Shown: one piece after another, positions 1 through 6,803 of the stretch | Position numbering within the stretch: the stretch's first letter is position 1 | Layout of the letters: each line of letters starts with the position of its first letter | DNA from: Anaerolineaceae bacterium | GTDB taxonomy: Bacteria > Chloroflexota > Anaerolineae > JAAYZQ01 | Assembly: GCA_012514775.1 (NCBI GenBank) | Contig: JAAYZQ010000422.1 | Coordinates: forward strand, 1 to 8,124 | Reading direction: 5' to 3' | Length of the DNA stretch: 8,124 nucleotides | Made by a program: the position numbers and the translations under genes | Notes under the pieces: generated by a model | Databases searched by the model: none | Seen by the model: only the letters and a program-made list of their open reading frames with translations | Told to the model about the DNA's origin: nothing

Positions 1-502
1 CACCCTGGTAGCGAACGCCCTTGCCCTGATAGGGCTCTGGCGGTCGTTGGCGACGAATGCGGGCCGCAATTTCGCCCACCAGTTCCTTGTCAACTCCCAT
101 CACGGTCACCATCCGGCCTCCCCGCGGCACCTCGAAACTGATGCCCTGCGGAGGCGGAAACTCGATGGGGTGAGAATAGCCCAGGAAGAGGATCAGCTTC
201 TCGCCCTGCAATTCGGCGCGATAGCCCGTACCCTCGATCTCCAGGACCTTCGAAAAGCCATCCGAGACACCCGTGACCATGTTGGCCAGCAGTGCCCGGG
301 TCAGCCCGTGGGTAGCCCGGTGTTGTCGCTGGTCGGTCGGCCGCTCGACGGTCAGCACCCCATCCTCCAGCTTGATGGTCATCGCCGGATCGAAGGATCG
401 CTCGAGCTGCCCCTTGGGCCCCTTGACCGTTACGTGGCTGCCCCGGACGTCGACCTCTACCTTCTGGGGCAGCGGGATTGGTTGCTTACCAATACGAGAC
501 AT
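1..502 (-). CDS. rplF: 50S ribosomal protein L6 (C-terminus cut by window edge)
   Basis: L6 is a two-domain 50S protein that binds 23S rRNA near the sarcin-ricin loop and the factor-binding site. The visible 167 residues start MSRIGKQPIPLP, the typical L6 N-terminus. They run through both repeated alpha/beta domains, with GTGYRAELQG near the junction and RPPEPYQGKGVRYQG close to the end. The family is usually about 180 residues, so only about a dozen C-terminal residues should be missing beyond base 1; nothing suggests a broken gene. The ATG at 500-502 follows a GGGGGG tract with an AATC spacer. The rpsH stop lies only 9 nt upstream, so the two genes are probably translationally coupled. The position after rpsH is the standard spc order. 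Confidence 0.97.
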   Translation of the reverse strand, partial: MSRIGKQPIPLPQKVEVDVRGSHVTVKGPKGQLERSFDPAMTIKLEDGVLTVERPTDQRQHRATHGLTRALLANMVTGVSDGFSKVLEIEGTGYRAELQGEKLILFLGYSHPIEFPPPQGISFEVPRGGRMVTVMGVDKELVGEIAARIRRQRPPEPYQGKGVRYQG

Positions 503-511
503 GATTCCCCC

Positions 512-910
512 CTACCACACGTAACACAGGATCTCGCCGCCCACACCCTGGCGCCGGGCTTCCCGGTCCGTCATCAAGCCCTTGGGCGTACTCACAATGG
601 CAACCCCCAGCCCGCTCAACACCCAGGGCAGGTCCTTCTTGCCCTTGTAAACGCGGCGTCCGGGCTTGCTGGCGCGCTCCATGCCGGTCAAGATCGGCCG
701 GCGGCGCTCGTCGTACTTCAGCCAGACCCTGATATTGGGCTGCGGCTGCTCACTGGTCACTTCGTAACCCTGGATAAATCCCTCTTCCAACAGGATCTGA
801 GCAATCCCCACCTTGATCTTGGAGCTGGGCACCAGGACAAAGGCTTTCCGGATCATCAGCCCGTTGCGAATTCGGGTTAACATATCGGCAATAGGATCAA
901 TTGTAGGCAT
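512..910 (-). CDS. rpsH: 30S ribosomal protein S8
   Basis: S8 is a primary 16S rRNA-binding protein of the 30S platform (helix 21 region). In E. coli it also represses the spc operon by binding its mRNA. The 132-residue product begins MPTIDPIADMLTRIRNG, the hallmark N-terminus. It ends in GVGGEILCYVW, matching the conserved GGEvLCYVW tail, and its length is normal. The start is chosen by homology. An in-frame GTG at 920-922 would add four residues, but it sits 1 nt from the AAGGAG tract. At the chosen ATG that tract lies 13 nt upstream, which is long; a weaker GGGTGG lies 3 nt upstream. The gene sits 52 nt after rpsN and 9 nt before rplF. Confidence 0.98.
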   Translation of the reverse strand: MPTIDPIADMLTRIRNGLMIRKAFVLVPSSKIKVGIAQILLEEGFIQGYEVTSEQPQPNIRVWLKYDERRRPILTGMERASKPGRRVYKGKKDLPWVLSGLGVAIVSTPKGLMTDREARRQGVGGEILCYVW

Positions 911-962
911 TCGCCACCCCACTCTCCTTACTACAGTCGTCCCGCCCCACGGCCGGCGCAGG

Positions 963-1145
963 CTACCAACTGGATTTAACGACCCCGGGGATCACACCCT
1001 TGGCTGCCAGCTCTCGGAAACAGATCCTACACAGCTTGAAACGGCGGATGTACCCCCTGGGACGCCCGCAGCGACTGCAGCGATTGCGCACCCGGACCGG
1101 GTACTTGCGCCGCGTTTCGCGAACGATCATGCTCTTTTTCGCCAC
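963..1145 (-). CDS. rpsN: 30S ribosomal protein S14, zinc-binding type (type Z)
   Basis: S14 binds 16S rRNA in the head of the 30S subunit and is needed for its assembly and for the A-site environment. At 60 residues this is the short zinc-ribbon form, not the ~100-residue cysteine-free form. Two CxxC pairs are visible at Cys23/Cys26 (RCSRCGRP) and Cys39/Cys42 (KLCRICFRE), the expected four zinc ligands. The C-terminus ends GVVKSSW, as in the family. The start codon is GTG (1143-1145), 4 nt after a strong AGGAGG; it gives MAKKSM and is the best start both by ribosome-binding site and by homology. The gene lies between rplE and rpsN's usual follower rpsH, the standard spc order. No second S14 copy is in the window. 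Confidence 0.98.
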   Translation of the reverse strand: MAKKSMIVRETRRKYPVRVRNRCSRCGRPRGYIRRFKLCRICFRELAAKGVIPGVVKSSW

Positions 1146-1180
1146 ATTTCCTCCTCAGGTTCCGATCCTGGTCGGGTGCC

Positions 1181-1723
1181 TTATCTGCCCCGGAAGGGCA
1201 TGCCCAGGTGTCGCAGCAACTGATATCCCTCAGCGTCGGTCGGCGCCGTGGTCACAATGGTGATCTCCATGCCACGGATGCGATCGATCTTGTCATAGTT
1301 GATCTCGGGAAACACCAGTTGCTCGCGCAAACCCAGGCTGTAGTTGCCCCGGCCGTCAAACGCATCGGCCGAAATCCCGCGAAAGTCCCTCTGGCGGGGC
1401 AGCGCGATGTTGATCAGCCGATCGAGAAAATCCCACATACGGTTGCCCCGCAGGGTCACCTTGACGCCGATTGGGTTGCCGGTCCGCAACTTGAAGGCCG
1501 CGATGGATCGGCGCGCGCGCGTCACAATAGGCTTCTGTCCGGTAATGATGGACAGATCCTGCAAGGCTGCGTCCAGGGCCTTGGCGTTCTGCAGCGCCTC
1601 CCCCATGCCAATGTTCACCACCACCTTCTCCAGGCGGGGAACCTGCATGATATTCTCGTAACCCAGCTCCTTCTGGAGCGTTGGGACCACTTGCTCTTGA
1701 TAGAGATCTTTTAATCTAGGCAT
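1181..1723 (-). CDS. rplE: 50S ribosomal protein L5
   Basis: L5 belongs to the central protuberance of the 50S. It binds 5S rRNA with L18, and its loop contacts P-site tRNA and the 30S head (bridge B1b). The 180-residue product has normal length. It starts [16 protein letters not shown] and contains [15 protein letters not shown], the conserved [20 protein letters not shown] segment (about residues 61-80), the loop [12 protein letters not shown] and the [20 protein letters not shown] block. It ends HLGMPFRGR. The ATG lies 7 nt after GGAG (1731-1734). It follows rplX by 36 nt and precedes rpsN by 35 nt. No anomalies are visible. Confidence 0.98.
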   Translation of the reverse strand: MPRLKDLYQEQVVPTLQKELGYENIMQVPRLEKVVVNIGMGEALQNAKALDAALQDLSIITGQKPIVTRARRSIAAFKLRTGNPIGVKVTLRGNRMWDFLDRLINIALPRQRDFRGISADAFDGRGNYSLGLREQLVFPEINYDKIDRIRGMEITIVTTAPTDAEGYQLLRHLGMPFRGR

Positions 1724-1759
1724 CGTTCAACTCCAGCTCCTGAGCCGATTCTGCGACAG

Positions 1760-2146
1760 CTAGTCGATGAGCTCGTCGCAGCTTTTGCAGTACCGGCTCT
1801 TGGTTCCATCCTCCAGGGTGCGAAAGCCGACCCTCGTCGCCTTTTTGCACGAAGGACAAACGAGCATCACGTTGGAGATGTGAATCGGTGCCTCGAGCTC
1901 GATCCTGCCGAACTGCGTGCGGACGTCGCCGGTGCGGCGTTGATGCTTGATAATGATGTTAACGCCCTGGACGACGACGCGGTCCTTTTCGGGATCGCGC
2001 CCCACTTTGCGACGCATGCGGTCGATCTTGTAGCCCGGCACCACCCGGTTCACCGTGCCTCGCACCGTTCGCCCGTTGCGCCGCGCCTCGGCTGCGTCCT
2101 TGCCGGCGATCAGTTCCACCGTATCGCCCTTCTTGATCCGTTGCAT
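1760..2146 (-). CDS. rplX: 50S ribosomal protein L24, enlarged, zinc-ribbon tail
   Basis: L24 is an assembly-initiator protein that binds the 5' region of 23S rRNA near the exit tunnel. The N-terminal KOW-type start MQRIKKGDTVELIAGKD and the later VVVQGVNIIIKHQ and APIHISNVMLVCP blocks identify the family. The tail carries Cys97, Cys100, Cys120 and Cys123 (CPSC and CKSC), a likely zinc site shared with many non-enteric L24 proteins. At 128 residues it is about 20 longer than the usual 103-110. The extra length lies at about residues 17-54, between the IAGKD motif and VVVQGVN. It is basic (for example EARRNGRTVRG and YKIDRMRRKVGRD). No frameshift is needed to explain it. The ATG follows GGAG by 8 nt, in a 20-nt gap after rplN. 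Confidence 0.96.
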   Translation of the reverse strand: MQRIKKGDTVELIAGKDAAEARRNGRTVRGTVNRVVPGYKIDRMRRKVGRDPEKDRVVVQGVNIIIKHQRRTGDVRTQFGRIELEAPIHISNVMLVCPSCKKATRVGFRTLEDGTKSRYCKSCDELID

Positions 2147-2166
2147 GTCCTTCTCTCCAGTACTGC

Positions 2167-2535
2167 CTACAGAACCTCGGGGGCCAGCGACACAATCTTC
2201 ATAAAGCCCTTCTCTCGCAGCTCGCGGGCCACCGGGCCAAAGATACGCGTCCCCTTGGGATTCTTCTGCTGGTCCAAGATCACGGCAGCATTGTCGTCAA
2301 ATCGGATGTGAGAGCCGTCAGGTCGATGCACCTCTTTGGCCGTCCGGACGATCACCGCCTTGACTACGTCTCCCTTTTTCACCGAGCCTCCCGGCGCCGC
2401 ACTCTTGACCGAGGCAACAATGATGTCACCCACGCTGCCATAGTGCCGGGTAGAGCCGCCCATGACACGGATGCATAGTAGCTCTTTTCCACCTGTGTTG
2501 TCGGCCACTTTTAGCCGGCTCTCTTGCTGTATCAT
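2167..2535 (-). CDS. rplN: 50S ribosomal protein L14
   Basis: L14 lies at the subunit interface of the 50S, next to L19. It helps form inter-subunit bridges and is the docking site of the silencing factor RsfS. From the chosen start the product is exactly 122 residues, the canonical length. It begins [18 protein letters not shown] and contains [14 protein letters not shown], the conserved [11 protein letters not shown] block, [15 protein letters not shown] and the terminal [12 protein letters not shown]. An in-frame ATG seven codons upstream (2554-2556) is rejected: the extension MEDLEEE encodes the ribosome-binding site itself, and GGAGG lies 5 nt before the ATG at 2533-2535. It is the first gene of the spc cluster, 43 nt after rpsQ, with no visible promoter. 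Confidence 0.98.
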   Translation of the reverse strand: MIQQESRLKVADNTGGKELLCIRVMGGSTRHYGSVGDIIVASVKSAAPGGSVKKGDVVKAVIVRTAKEVHRPDGSHIRFDDNAAVILDQQKNPKGTRIFGPVARELREKGFMKIVSLAPEVL

Positions 2536-2578
2536 CTCTTCCTCCAGGTCTTCCAACCTCGGCGGCTGCTACAAGAGC

Positions 2579-2842
2579 CTAGAAGTTGGGGCCTTCGGCC
2601 TTTTCCAGGATCTCGGTGACAACCCATCGTTTCTCTCGGCTCATGGGACGGGCTTCGATGACCTGGACCAGATCGCCGATCTGGCAGGCATTTTCCTCGT
2701 CGTGAGCTTTGTACCGTTTCCGCTCGGTGATGACCTTGCCATACAGGCGGTGACGCTTTTGGCGTTCCACCTGGATGACCACCGTCTTGTCCATGCGATT
2801 GCTCAAGACGCGACCGGTGAGGATCCGCTTTTGCTCTTTCAT
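2579..2842 (-). CDS. rpsQ: 30S ribosomal protein S17
   Basis: S17 is a small beta-barrel (OB-fold) primary binder of the 5' domain of 16S rRNA (helices 7 and 11). The 87-residue product has the family signature: RILTGRVLSNRMDKTVVIQV at the N-terminus, then the KRHRLYGKVITERKRYKAHDE basic loop region, IGDLVQVIEARPMSREKRW, and VVTEILEKAE near the end. Length is normal. Its ATG overlaps the rpmC stop by four bases (ATGA), so translation is probably coupled to rpmC by re-initiation. The only nearby Shine-Dalgarno-like sequence is an AGGG tract inside rpmC. It is the last gene of the S10 cluster proper. Confidence 0.98.
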   Translation of the reverse strand: MKEQKRILTGRVLSNRMDKTVVIQVERQKRHRLYGKVITERKRYKAHDEENACQIGDLVQVIEARPMSREKRWVVTEILEKAEGPNF

Positions 2843-3054
2843 TCTGTTCCCTGCCCCTGCGTCTTCTGCAGTTGTTTTGCCCGCAAAATCGTGTTCAGGC
2901 GGGCAATCTCCCGCCGCATCTGGCTCAGGCGAGAGCTGTTTCTCATCTGGCCGGTCGAGAACTGGAAGCGCAGGTTAAAGTACTCGGCGTGAGTGTCGTC
3001 CAACCTGTTCTGGATCTCGTCCGGTGTCATCTCCCACACGTCCTGTGCCTTCAT
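2839..3054 (-). CDS. rpmC: 50S ribosomal protein L29
   Basis: L29 is a two-helix protein at the tunnel exit, beside L23, where it helps form the docking site for the signal recognition particle and trigger factor. The 71-residue product starts [20 protein letters not shown] and continues with [19 protein letters not shown] and [17 protein letters not shown]. The second matches the conserved E-L-x-NLRfQ-x-ATGQLeNtsrI pattern, and the third is the helical arm with the conserved RxIARxxTIL. The ATG overlaps the rplP stop (ATGA), and GGAGG lies 6 nt upstream inside rplP. It also overlaps rpsQ by four bases, so rplP, rpmC and rpsQ form a tightly coupled trio. Confidence 0.97.
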   Translation of the reverse strand: MKAQDVWEMTPDEIQNRLDDTHAEYFNLRFQFSTGQMRNSSRLSQMRREIARLNTILRAKQLQKTQGQGTE

Positions 3055-3479
3055 GCGGCGCCTCCCTCAATCTCCTGGCGGCTAACGAACCGGGTCTTGA
3101 TGGGCAGCTTGTGGGCGGCCAGGCGCATCGCCTCTCGGGCGGAATCCTCCTGCACGCCGGAAATCTCGAAGAGCATTCGCCCCGGCTTGATCACTGCCAC
3201 AAAGTGGTCCACCGCGCCCTTGCCGCCGCCCATGCGGGTCTCGGCAGGCTTGGTCGTAACCGGCTTATCGGGAAAGATGCGGATCCACAGCTTGCCGCCA
3301 CGCCGGACGTAGCGGACGATGGCGCGCCGTGCGGCCTCGATCTGGCGGCTGGTCATCCAGCACGGCTCGAGTGCCTGAAGGCCATAGTCTCCAAAGGATA
3401 GGGTGTTGCCCCGGCCTGCCTGGCCTCGCATTCGCCCCCGATGCATTTTCCGATATTTCGTACGCTTTGGTGTTAACAT
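3051..3479 (-). CDS. rplP: 50S ribosomal protein L16
   Basis: L16 binds 23S rRNA close to the A-site and the peptidyl transferase centre, and is a late assembly protein. The 142-residue product has normal length. It starts [19 protein letters not shown], then has [20 protein letters not shown] and [19 protein letters not shown]. Next comes the strongly conserved [20 protein letters not shown] block, then [20 protein letters not shown]. The end reads [12 protein letters not shown]. The ATG follows a GGGGAG tract by 8 nt, 58 nt after rpsC. The stop overlaps the rpmC start. No unusual substitutions are visible. Confidence 0.98.
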   Translation of the reverse strand: MLTPKRTKYRKMHRGRMRGQAGRGNTLSFGDYGLQALEPCWMTSRQIEAARRAIVRYVRRGGKLWIRIFPDKPVTTKPAETRMGGGKGAVDHFVAVIKPGRMLFEISGVQEDSAREAMRLAAHKLPIKTRFVSRQEIEGGAA

Positions 3480-3514
3480 GGTTCACTCTCCCCTTCTGGG
3501 TCGCAGCTACCAGC

Positions 3515-3528
3515 GCCCCATCCGGGGC
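3515..3528 (-). other. Short GC hairpin in the rpsC-rplP gap
   Basis: GCCCC and GGGGC flank the tetraloop GGAU in the transcript, a perfect 5-bp stem, 9 nt after the rpsC stop and well before the rplP Shine-Dalgarno. It is too short to call a terminator and has no U tract. It may be no more than chance in GC-rich sequence. Confidence 0.25.
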
Positions 3529-3537
3529 CCGGCAGCA

Positions 3538-4206
3538 TCAGGAAGCGGTGCTGGCTTCTTCCACGAGCCTCTCGGGCAGCACCTCACCCTTGTAGATCCA
3601 GACCTTGATCCCAATGCGGCCAAAGGTTGTCAGCGCCTCGGCGTGAGCATAATCAATGTCGGCCCGCAAAGTGTGACGCGGCACGCGGCCCTCGCGGTTC
3701 GTCTCGCGGCGGGCCATTTCCGCACCGTGCAAGCGCCCGGCGCAGGTGACCATGGCCCCCTCGGCGCCAAAGCGGATGGCGCGTTGCACCGCCTGCTTCA
3801 TGGCGCGCTTGTAGGAAATGCGCCGCTCGATCTGCTGCGCGATCCCCTCCGCCACCAACTGGGCGTCCAGCTCTGGCCGTTCCACCTCTTCGACGTCGAC
3901 GTGGACCTTCTTGCCGGTCAGCTCTTCCAGGCTGCGCCGCAGGGCGTTGACGTTTGCCCCCTTGCGCCCGATGACGATACCCGGCTTCGCGGTCCAGATC
4001 TTGACCGCCACCTGCTTTGCCCTTGGGAAGCGCTCAATCTCGATCTTGGAGATGCCGGCGTGCCCCAGCTCGGCGCGAATTCGCTTTCGAAGCTTCAAGT
4101 CCTCTTCCAAAAGCTCGGCGTACTCGTCGCGTTCGGCGTACCAACGCGCCTTCCAATCATAGATATATCCGAGCCTGAAGCCATAAGGATGTACTTTTCG
4201 ACCCAT
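3538..4206 (-). CDS. rpsC: 30S ribosomal protein S3
   Basis: S3 sits in the 30S head. With S4 and S5 it lines the mRNA entry channel and contributes to mRNA helicase activity. The 222-residue product starts [18 protein letters not shown], the family N-terminus. It then has a type II KH domain with the GxxG loop GRKG at residues 80-83 ([13 protein letters not shown]). The C-terminal S3 domain follows, with [25 protein letters not shown]-like and [16 protein letters not shown] blocks, then [14 protein letters not shown]. The ATG lies 7-8 nt after a GGGG tract that begins at the rplV stop. It is 12 nt after rplV and 58 nt before rplP. Length and motifs are normal. Confidence 0.98.
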   Translation of the reverse strand: MGRKVHPYGFRLGYIYDWKARWYAERDEYAELLEEDLKLRKRIRAELGHAGISKIEIERFPRAKQVAVKIWTAKPGIVIGRKGANVNALRRSLEELTGKKVHVDVEEVERPELDAQLVAEGIAQQIERRISYKRAMKQAVQRAIRFGAEGAMVTCAGRLHGAEMARRETNREGRVPRHTLRADIDYAHAEALTTFGRIGIKVWIYKGEVLPERLVEEASTAS

Positions 4207-4218
4207 GCACTTCCCCCC

Positions 4219-4569
4219 TTAACTCTCTGTCCGTTCCCTCAGGACGACGGTGATGTGCGACGACCGCTTCCTGATGGGCTTGAACCGGCCACGGGCGCCA
4301 AAGCGCCGCCAGCGGCGAATCGGCCCCTCGTCGGCCGAGATCTCGGCAATGTAGAGATCTTCGGCCGCCATGCCAAAGTTGTTCTCGGCATTGGCCACGG
4401 CCGAACTCAGCACCTTGCGCACCGCCACCGCCGATGCCTGGGGCATCGTCTTTAACACGCCCAACGCCCGCGTCGCATCCATGCCCCGGACGTAATCGAC
4501 TACCAACCGAACCTTCTGAGCCGAATGCCACACGTGCCGGATCTCGGCTCGGACCTCAAAGTCCTCCAT
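4219..4569 (-). CDS. rplV: 50S ribosomal protein L22
   Basis: L22 is an early assembly protein that touches all domains of 23S rRNA. Its long beta-hairpin lines the polypeptide exit tunnel at the constriction, where macrolides and arrest peptides act. The 116-residue product contains SAQKVRLVVDYVRGMDATRA, then the ALGVLKTMPQASAVAVRKVL helix region, SAVANAENNFGMAAEDLYIA, and the hairpin GPIRRWRRFGARGRFKPIRK. It ends with RSSHITVVLRE, which closes the hairpin. The ATG is 7 nt after a GGGGG tract that overlaps the rpsS stop region, in a 9-nt gap. Length is normal, and I see no obvious resistance-type deletion in the hairpin. Confidence 0.98.
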   Translation of the reverse strand: MEDFEVRAEIRHVWHSAQKVRLVVDYVRGMDATRALGVLKTMPQASAVAVRKVLSSAVANAENNFGMAAEDLYIAEISADEGPIRRWRRFGARGRFKPIRKRSSHITVVLRERTES

Positions 4570-4578
4570 GTTTGCCCC

Positions 4579-4869
4579 CTATGCCCGCTTCACCCGGGTC
4601 TTGCGTTCCCTCTTGGTGTGCCCACGGAAGGTGCGGGTAGGCGCAAACTCGCCGAGCTTGTGGCCCACCATGTTTTCGCTCACATAGATGGGCACGTGGC
4701 GGCGACCATCGTGAACGGCGATGGTGTGGCCCACCATCTGCGGAAAAACGGTCGAAGCGCGCGACCAGGTCTTGACAACTCGCTTGGCAACGCCGGGCCG
4801 GTTCATCTCCTCGATGCGCCGCAGCAGTTTCGGCTCTACGTACGGTCCCTTTTTCAAAGATCTGGACAT
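4579..4869 (-). CDS. rpsS: 30S ribosomal protein S19
   Basis: S19 is in the 30S head, pairs with S13, and contacts A- and P-site tRNA and the 50S (bridge B1). The 96-residue product is a textbook S19. It starts [20 protein letters not shown], then has [20 protein letters not shown] and [20 protein letters not shown]. It ends [18 protein letters not shown] plus a short basic tail. The ATG follows an AAGG/GGAAGG tract by about 6 nt. It lies 12 nt after rplB and 9 nt before rplV, the usual S10 order. Confidence 0.98.
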   Translation of the reverse strand: MSRSLKKGPYVEPKLLRRIEEMNRPGVAKRVVKTWSRASTVFPQMVGHTIAVHDGRRHVPIYVSENMVGHKLGEFAPTRTFRGHTKRERKTRVKRA

Positions 4870-4881
4870 CTCTTACCTTCC

Positions 4882-5718
4882 CTATCTGCGTTTCTTGCCC
4901 CGCCGGCGAACGATCCACTTGTCGGTGGACTTGTTGCGGCGAGTCTTGTAGCCCAGGGTTGGCTTGCCCCAGGGCGACTTGGGGCCCGGCATGCCAATGG
5001 GCGAGCGCCCCTCTCCACCACCATGGGGGTGAGAATTCGGGTCCATGGCCGAGCCGCGCACCGAAGGCCGGAAGCCCAGCCAGCGCTTCCGCCCCGCCTT
5101 GCCCAACGTGATGTTGCCGTGCTCCGTGTTGCCTACCTGGCCGATGGTTGCCATGCACTGCACGCTCACCAATCGCACCTCGCCGGAGGGCAGGCGAATG
5201 TGGGCATAGCGCCCTTCTTTGGCCAGCAACTGCGCCGACGTGCCCGCGGCCCGGACCAACTGCCCGCCCTTGCCCACGTGCAACTCAATGTTGTGGATGG
5301 TTGTGCCCACCGGAATATTGCTGATGGGCAAGGCATTCCCCACGCGCACCTCGGCCTGCGCGCCCGACATGATCATGTCGCCGACCTTGAGGCCCAGCGG
5401 CGCCACGATGTAGCGCTTGTCGCCATCAACATAGACCACCAGCGCGATGCGCGCCGAGCGGTTGGGGTCGTATTCGATCGAGTCGACCCGACCCGGCACG
5501 CCAAACTTGTCGCGCTTGAAATCGATCAGGCGATAGCGCCTCTTGTGCCCGCCACCCCGATGCCGAACGGTAATCTTGCCGCGAAAGTTCCGGCCAGCCT
5601 GCTTCTTCAACGGGCGCAGCAGCGACTTTTCTGGCCTGGTTCGGGTGATCTCTTCGAATGTGGAAACACTCATTCCCCGGCGACCAGGCGATGTTGGTTT
5701 ATACACTTTGGTCGGCAT
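4882..5718 (-). CDS. rplB: 50S ribosomal protein L2
   Basis: L2 is one of the most conserved ribosomal proteins. It is needed for subunit association, tRNA binding and peptidyl transferase assembly. The 278-residue product has the N-terminal OB-fold part ([20 protein letters not shown] at about 43-62, [20 protein letters not shown]). The SH3-like domain follows ([20 protein letters not shown] at about 128-146, [17 protein letters not shown]). The C-terminal loop carries HPHGGGEGR with His230 and His232, and the protein ends in a basic tail ([10 protein letters not shown]). The loop reads [12 protein letters not shown], where the family usually has AMNPxDHPHGGG; the aspartate before the first histidine is serine here. 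The ATG is 4-5 nt after GGTGG. It follows rplW after a structured 96-nt gap. Confidence 0.98.
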   Translation of the reverse strand: MPTKVYKPTSPGRRGMSVSTFEEITRTRPEKSLLRPLKKQAGRNFRGKITVRHRGGGHKRRYRLIDFKRDKFGVPGRVDSIEYDPNRSARIALVVYVDGDKRYIVAPLGLKVGDMIMSGAQAEVRVGNALPISNIPVGTTIHNIELHVGKGGQLVRAAGTSAQLLAKEGRYAHIRLPSGEVRLVSVQCMATIGQVGNTEHGNITLGKAGRKRWLGFRPSVRGSAMDPNSHPHGGGEGRSPIGMPGPKSPWGKPTLGYKTRRNKSTDKWIVRRRGKKRR

Positions 5719-5743
5719 TTTTCCACCCTTCTAGCTGGAACCT

Positions 5744-5800
5744 GGCCCCGGAAGCAGAGAGCAAAGTCTCGACAGCGTTCGCTCTACTGCGGCCCGGGCC
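5744..5800 (-). promoter_or_regulatory. Imperfect RNA hairpin between rplW and rplB
   Basis: In the transcript, GCAG-U-AGAGC (5790 to 5781) pairs with GCUCU-CUGC (5762 to 5754), giving 9 pairs with one bulged U and an 18-nt loop. Outside it, 5794-5800 (GGCCCGG in RNA) can pair with 5744-5751 (CCGGGGCC, one bulged G) across a small internal loop. Together this makes about 16 pairs in a 96-nt gap that is long for this operon. It ends about 16 nt before the rplB Shine-Dalgarno. There is no following U tract, so it is not an intrinsic terminator. A role in translation control, RNase processing or mRNA stability is an inference. Confidence 0.5.
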
Positions 5801-5814
5801 CCGTCTCCCAACCT

Positions 5815-6105
5815 CTAGACGCCCTCAAAGAATTCCTGGATACGCTCGCCGGGGGCCAGGGTGACCACCGCCCGCTTCCAGGTGGGCTGCGTAACAATCG
5901 TCCTGCGGCCCAAGCGACGCCGCTTGGGCTTCATCACCATGGTGTTTACCGACTCGACCCGCACGTCAAAGATCTTTTCCACTGCCTCTTTGACCTGCAG
6001 CTTGTTGGCCCCGCGGTCGATCTCGAACACGTACTGGCGATTATCCCTCTGGATGTCGGACTTTTCCGTCAGGATAGGGCGCTTCAGCACCTGATAAATG
6101 TTCAT
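5815..6105 (-). CDS. rplW: 50S ribosomal protein L23
   Basis: L23 sits at the polypeptide tunnel exit and is the main ribosomal docking site for trigger factor and SRP. The 96-residue product begins MNIYQVLKRPILTEKSD. It has the YVFEIDRGANKLQVKEAVEK block (about residues 25-45), then IFDVRVESVNTMVMKPKRRR, the basic loop that enters the tunnel wall, and ends VVTLAPGERIQEFFEGV. Two adjacent ATGs are possible: 6106-6108 (4 nt after GGAG) and 6103-6105 (7 nt after GGAG). I chose the second for spacing; the difference is one methionine. It lies 16-19 nt after rplD and 96 nt before rplB. Confidence 0.97.
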   Translation of the reverse strand: MNIYQVLKRPILTEKSDIQRDNRQYVFEIDRGANKLQVKEAVEKIFDVRVESVNTMVMKPKRRRLGRRTIVTQPTWKRAVVTLAPGERIQEFFEGV

Positions 6106-6124
6106 CATCCGTCTCCCCTGCTGC

Positions 6125-6745
6125 CTAACCCAGGATGCCTTCGATGACTTCCAGCGAAGCCAGCGGCATCAGGATATAATCGTACTTGAGCAGGTCGCGC
6201 ACGTTGAGGTACTGTGCTACCAACGTTCTGACCTTCGGCAGGTTGCGAACCGAGCGCAGGATGACATCGTCGCTCTGCGGCAGCAGGATCAGGACCGACG
6301 AGTCCATCCCCAGGCCCTTCAAGATGCTGATCATCTCCTTGGTCCGGGGTGCATCCATCTGAAAAGCATCGAGCACGCGAAGCTGCGATTCAGAAGCCTT
6401 GGCCGAAAGTGCAGAGCGTAGCGCCTGCCGCCGCATCTTGCGCGGCATCTTTTGCTCGTAGCTGCGCGGCGTCGGTCCAAACACCACGCCGCCGCCCCGC
6501 CAATGGGGAGCGCGGATGGTGCCCTGACGGGCCCGCCCCGTGCCCTTCTGGCGCCGCGGCTTGCGGCCACCGCCCCGCACCTCGCCCCGGGTCTTGACCT
6601 TGTGCGTTCCCTGCCGCGCGTTGGCCAACTGCCGGACCAAGGCCTGGTGCATGATCGCCTCGTTGATCGGCGCCGCGAAAATGTCGTCGCGCAACTCTAT
6701 TTCGCTTACCTGTTCGCCCTGAATGTTATAGACAGGCACTTGCAT
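6125..6745 (-). CDS. rplD: 50S ribosomal protein L4
   Basis: L4 is an early 23S-binding protein whose extended loop lines the exit tunnel opposite L22. In E. coli it also represses its own S10 operon through the leader RNA. The 206-residue product begins MQVPVYNIQGEQVSEIEL and contains MHQALVRQLANARQGTHKVK. The basic tunnel loop follows, with GGGRKPRRQKGTGRARQG and then APHWRGGGVVFGPTPRSY at about residues 60-100. The globular part ends with ALRSALSAKASE and a Rossmann-like C-terminal region. Three starts are in frame: GTG 6754, ATG 6751 and ATG 6745. I chose 6745 because GAGGAG lies 8 nt upstream and homologues start MQVPVYN; the other two are 0-2 nt from the Shine-Dalgarno. A small hairpin lies upstream. 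Confidence 0.97.
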   Translation of the reverse strand: MQVPVYNIQGEQVSEIELRDDIFAAPINEAIMHQALVRQLANARQGTHKVKTRGEVRGGGRKPRRQKGTGRARQGTIRAPHWRGGGVVFGPTPRSYEQKMPRKMRRQALRSALSAKASESQLRVLDAFQMDAPRTKEMISILKGLGMDSSVLILLPQSDDVILRSVRNLPKVRTLVAQYLNVRDLLKYDYILMPLASLEVIEGILG

Positions 6746-6768
6746 TGCCATCACTCCTCATTTTGCAT

Positions 6769-6800
6769 GCCAGGACCCTGGCCCGGGCATCATTCCTGGC
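6769..6800 (-). promoter_or_regulatory. Small inverted repeats with alternative pairing, rplC-rplD gap
   Basis: In the transcript, GCCAG (6782-6778) and CUGGC (6773-6769) flank GGUC, giving a 5-bp hairpin. The same CCUGGC segment (6774-6769) can instead pair with an upstream GCCAGG (6800-6795) over a 20-nt loop. The two pairings exclude each other. The element lies about 10 nt before the rplD Shine-Dalgarno (GAGGAG). Pairing is seen directly; any switching or regulation of L4 synthesis is speculative, and such short stems are common in GC-rich DNA. Confidence 0.3.
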
Positions 6801-6803
6801 TGC

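Noticed and set aside
47..880. Open frame of 277 codons on the plus strand, opposite rplF and rpsH
   Set aside because: Antisense shadow crossing two genuine genes and their junction; the composition looks like reverse-read ribosomal protein codons.
3403..4455. Open frame of 350 codons on the plus strand, opposite rpsC and parts of rplP and rplV
   Set aside because: Antisense shadow of conserved genes; no recognisable family and no reason to prefer it over S3, L16 and L22.
4556..5158. Minus-strand open frame of 200 codons overlapping rplB and rpsS in another frame
   Set aside because: Same-strand frame shadow of L2 and S19, which are certain from their motifs.
4525..6147. Open frame of 540 codons on the plus strand, opposite rpsS, rplB, rplW and part of rplV
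   Set aside because: It is exactly antisense to well-recognised ribosomal genes. High GC and few stops in this antisense frame explain it; the product shows no recognisable domain and low-complexity composition.
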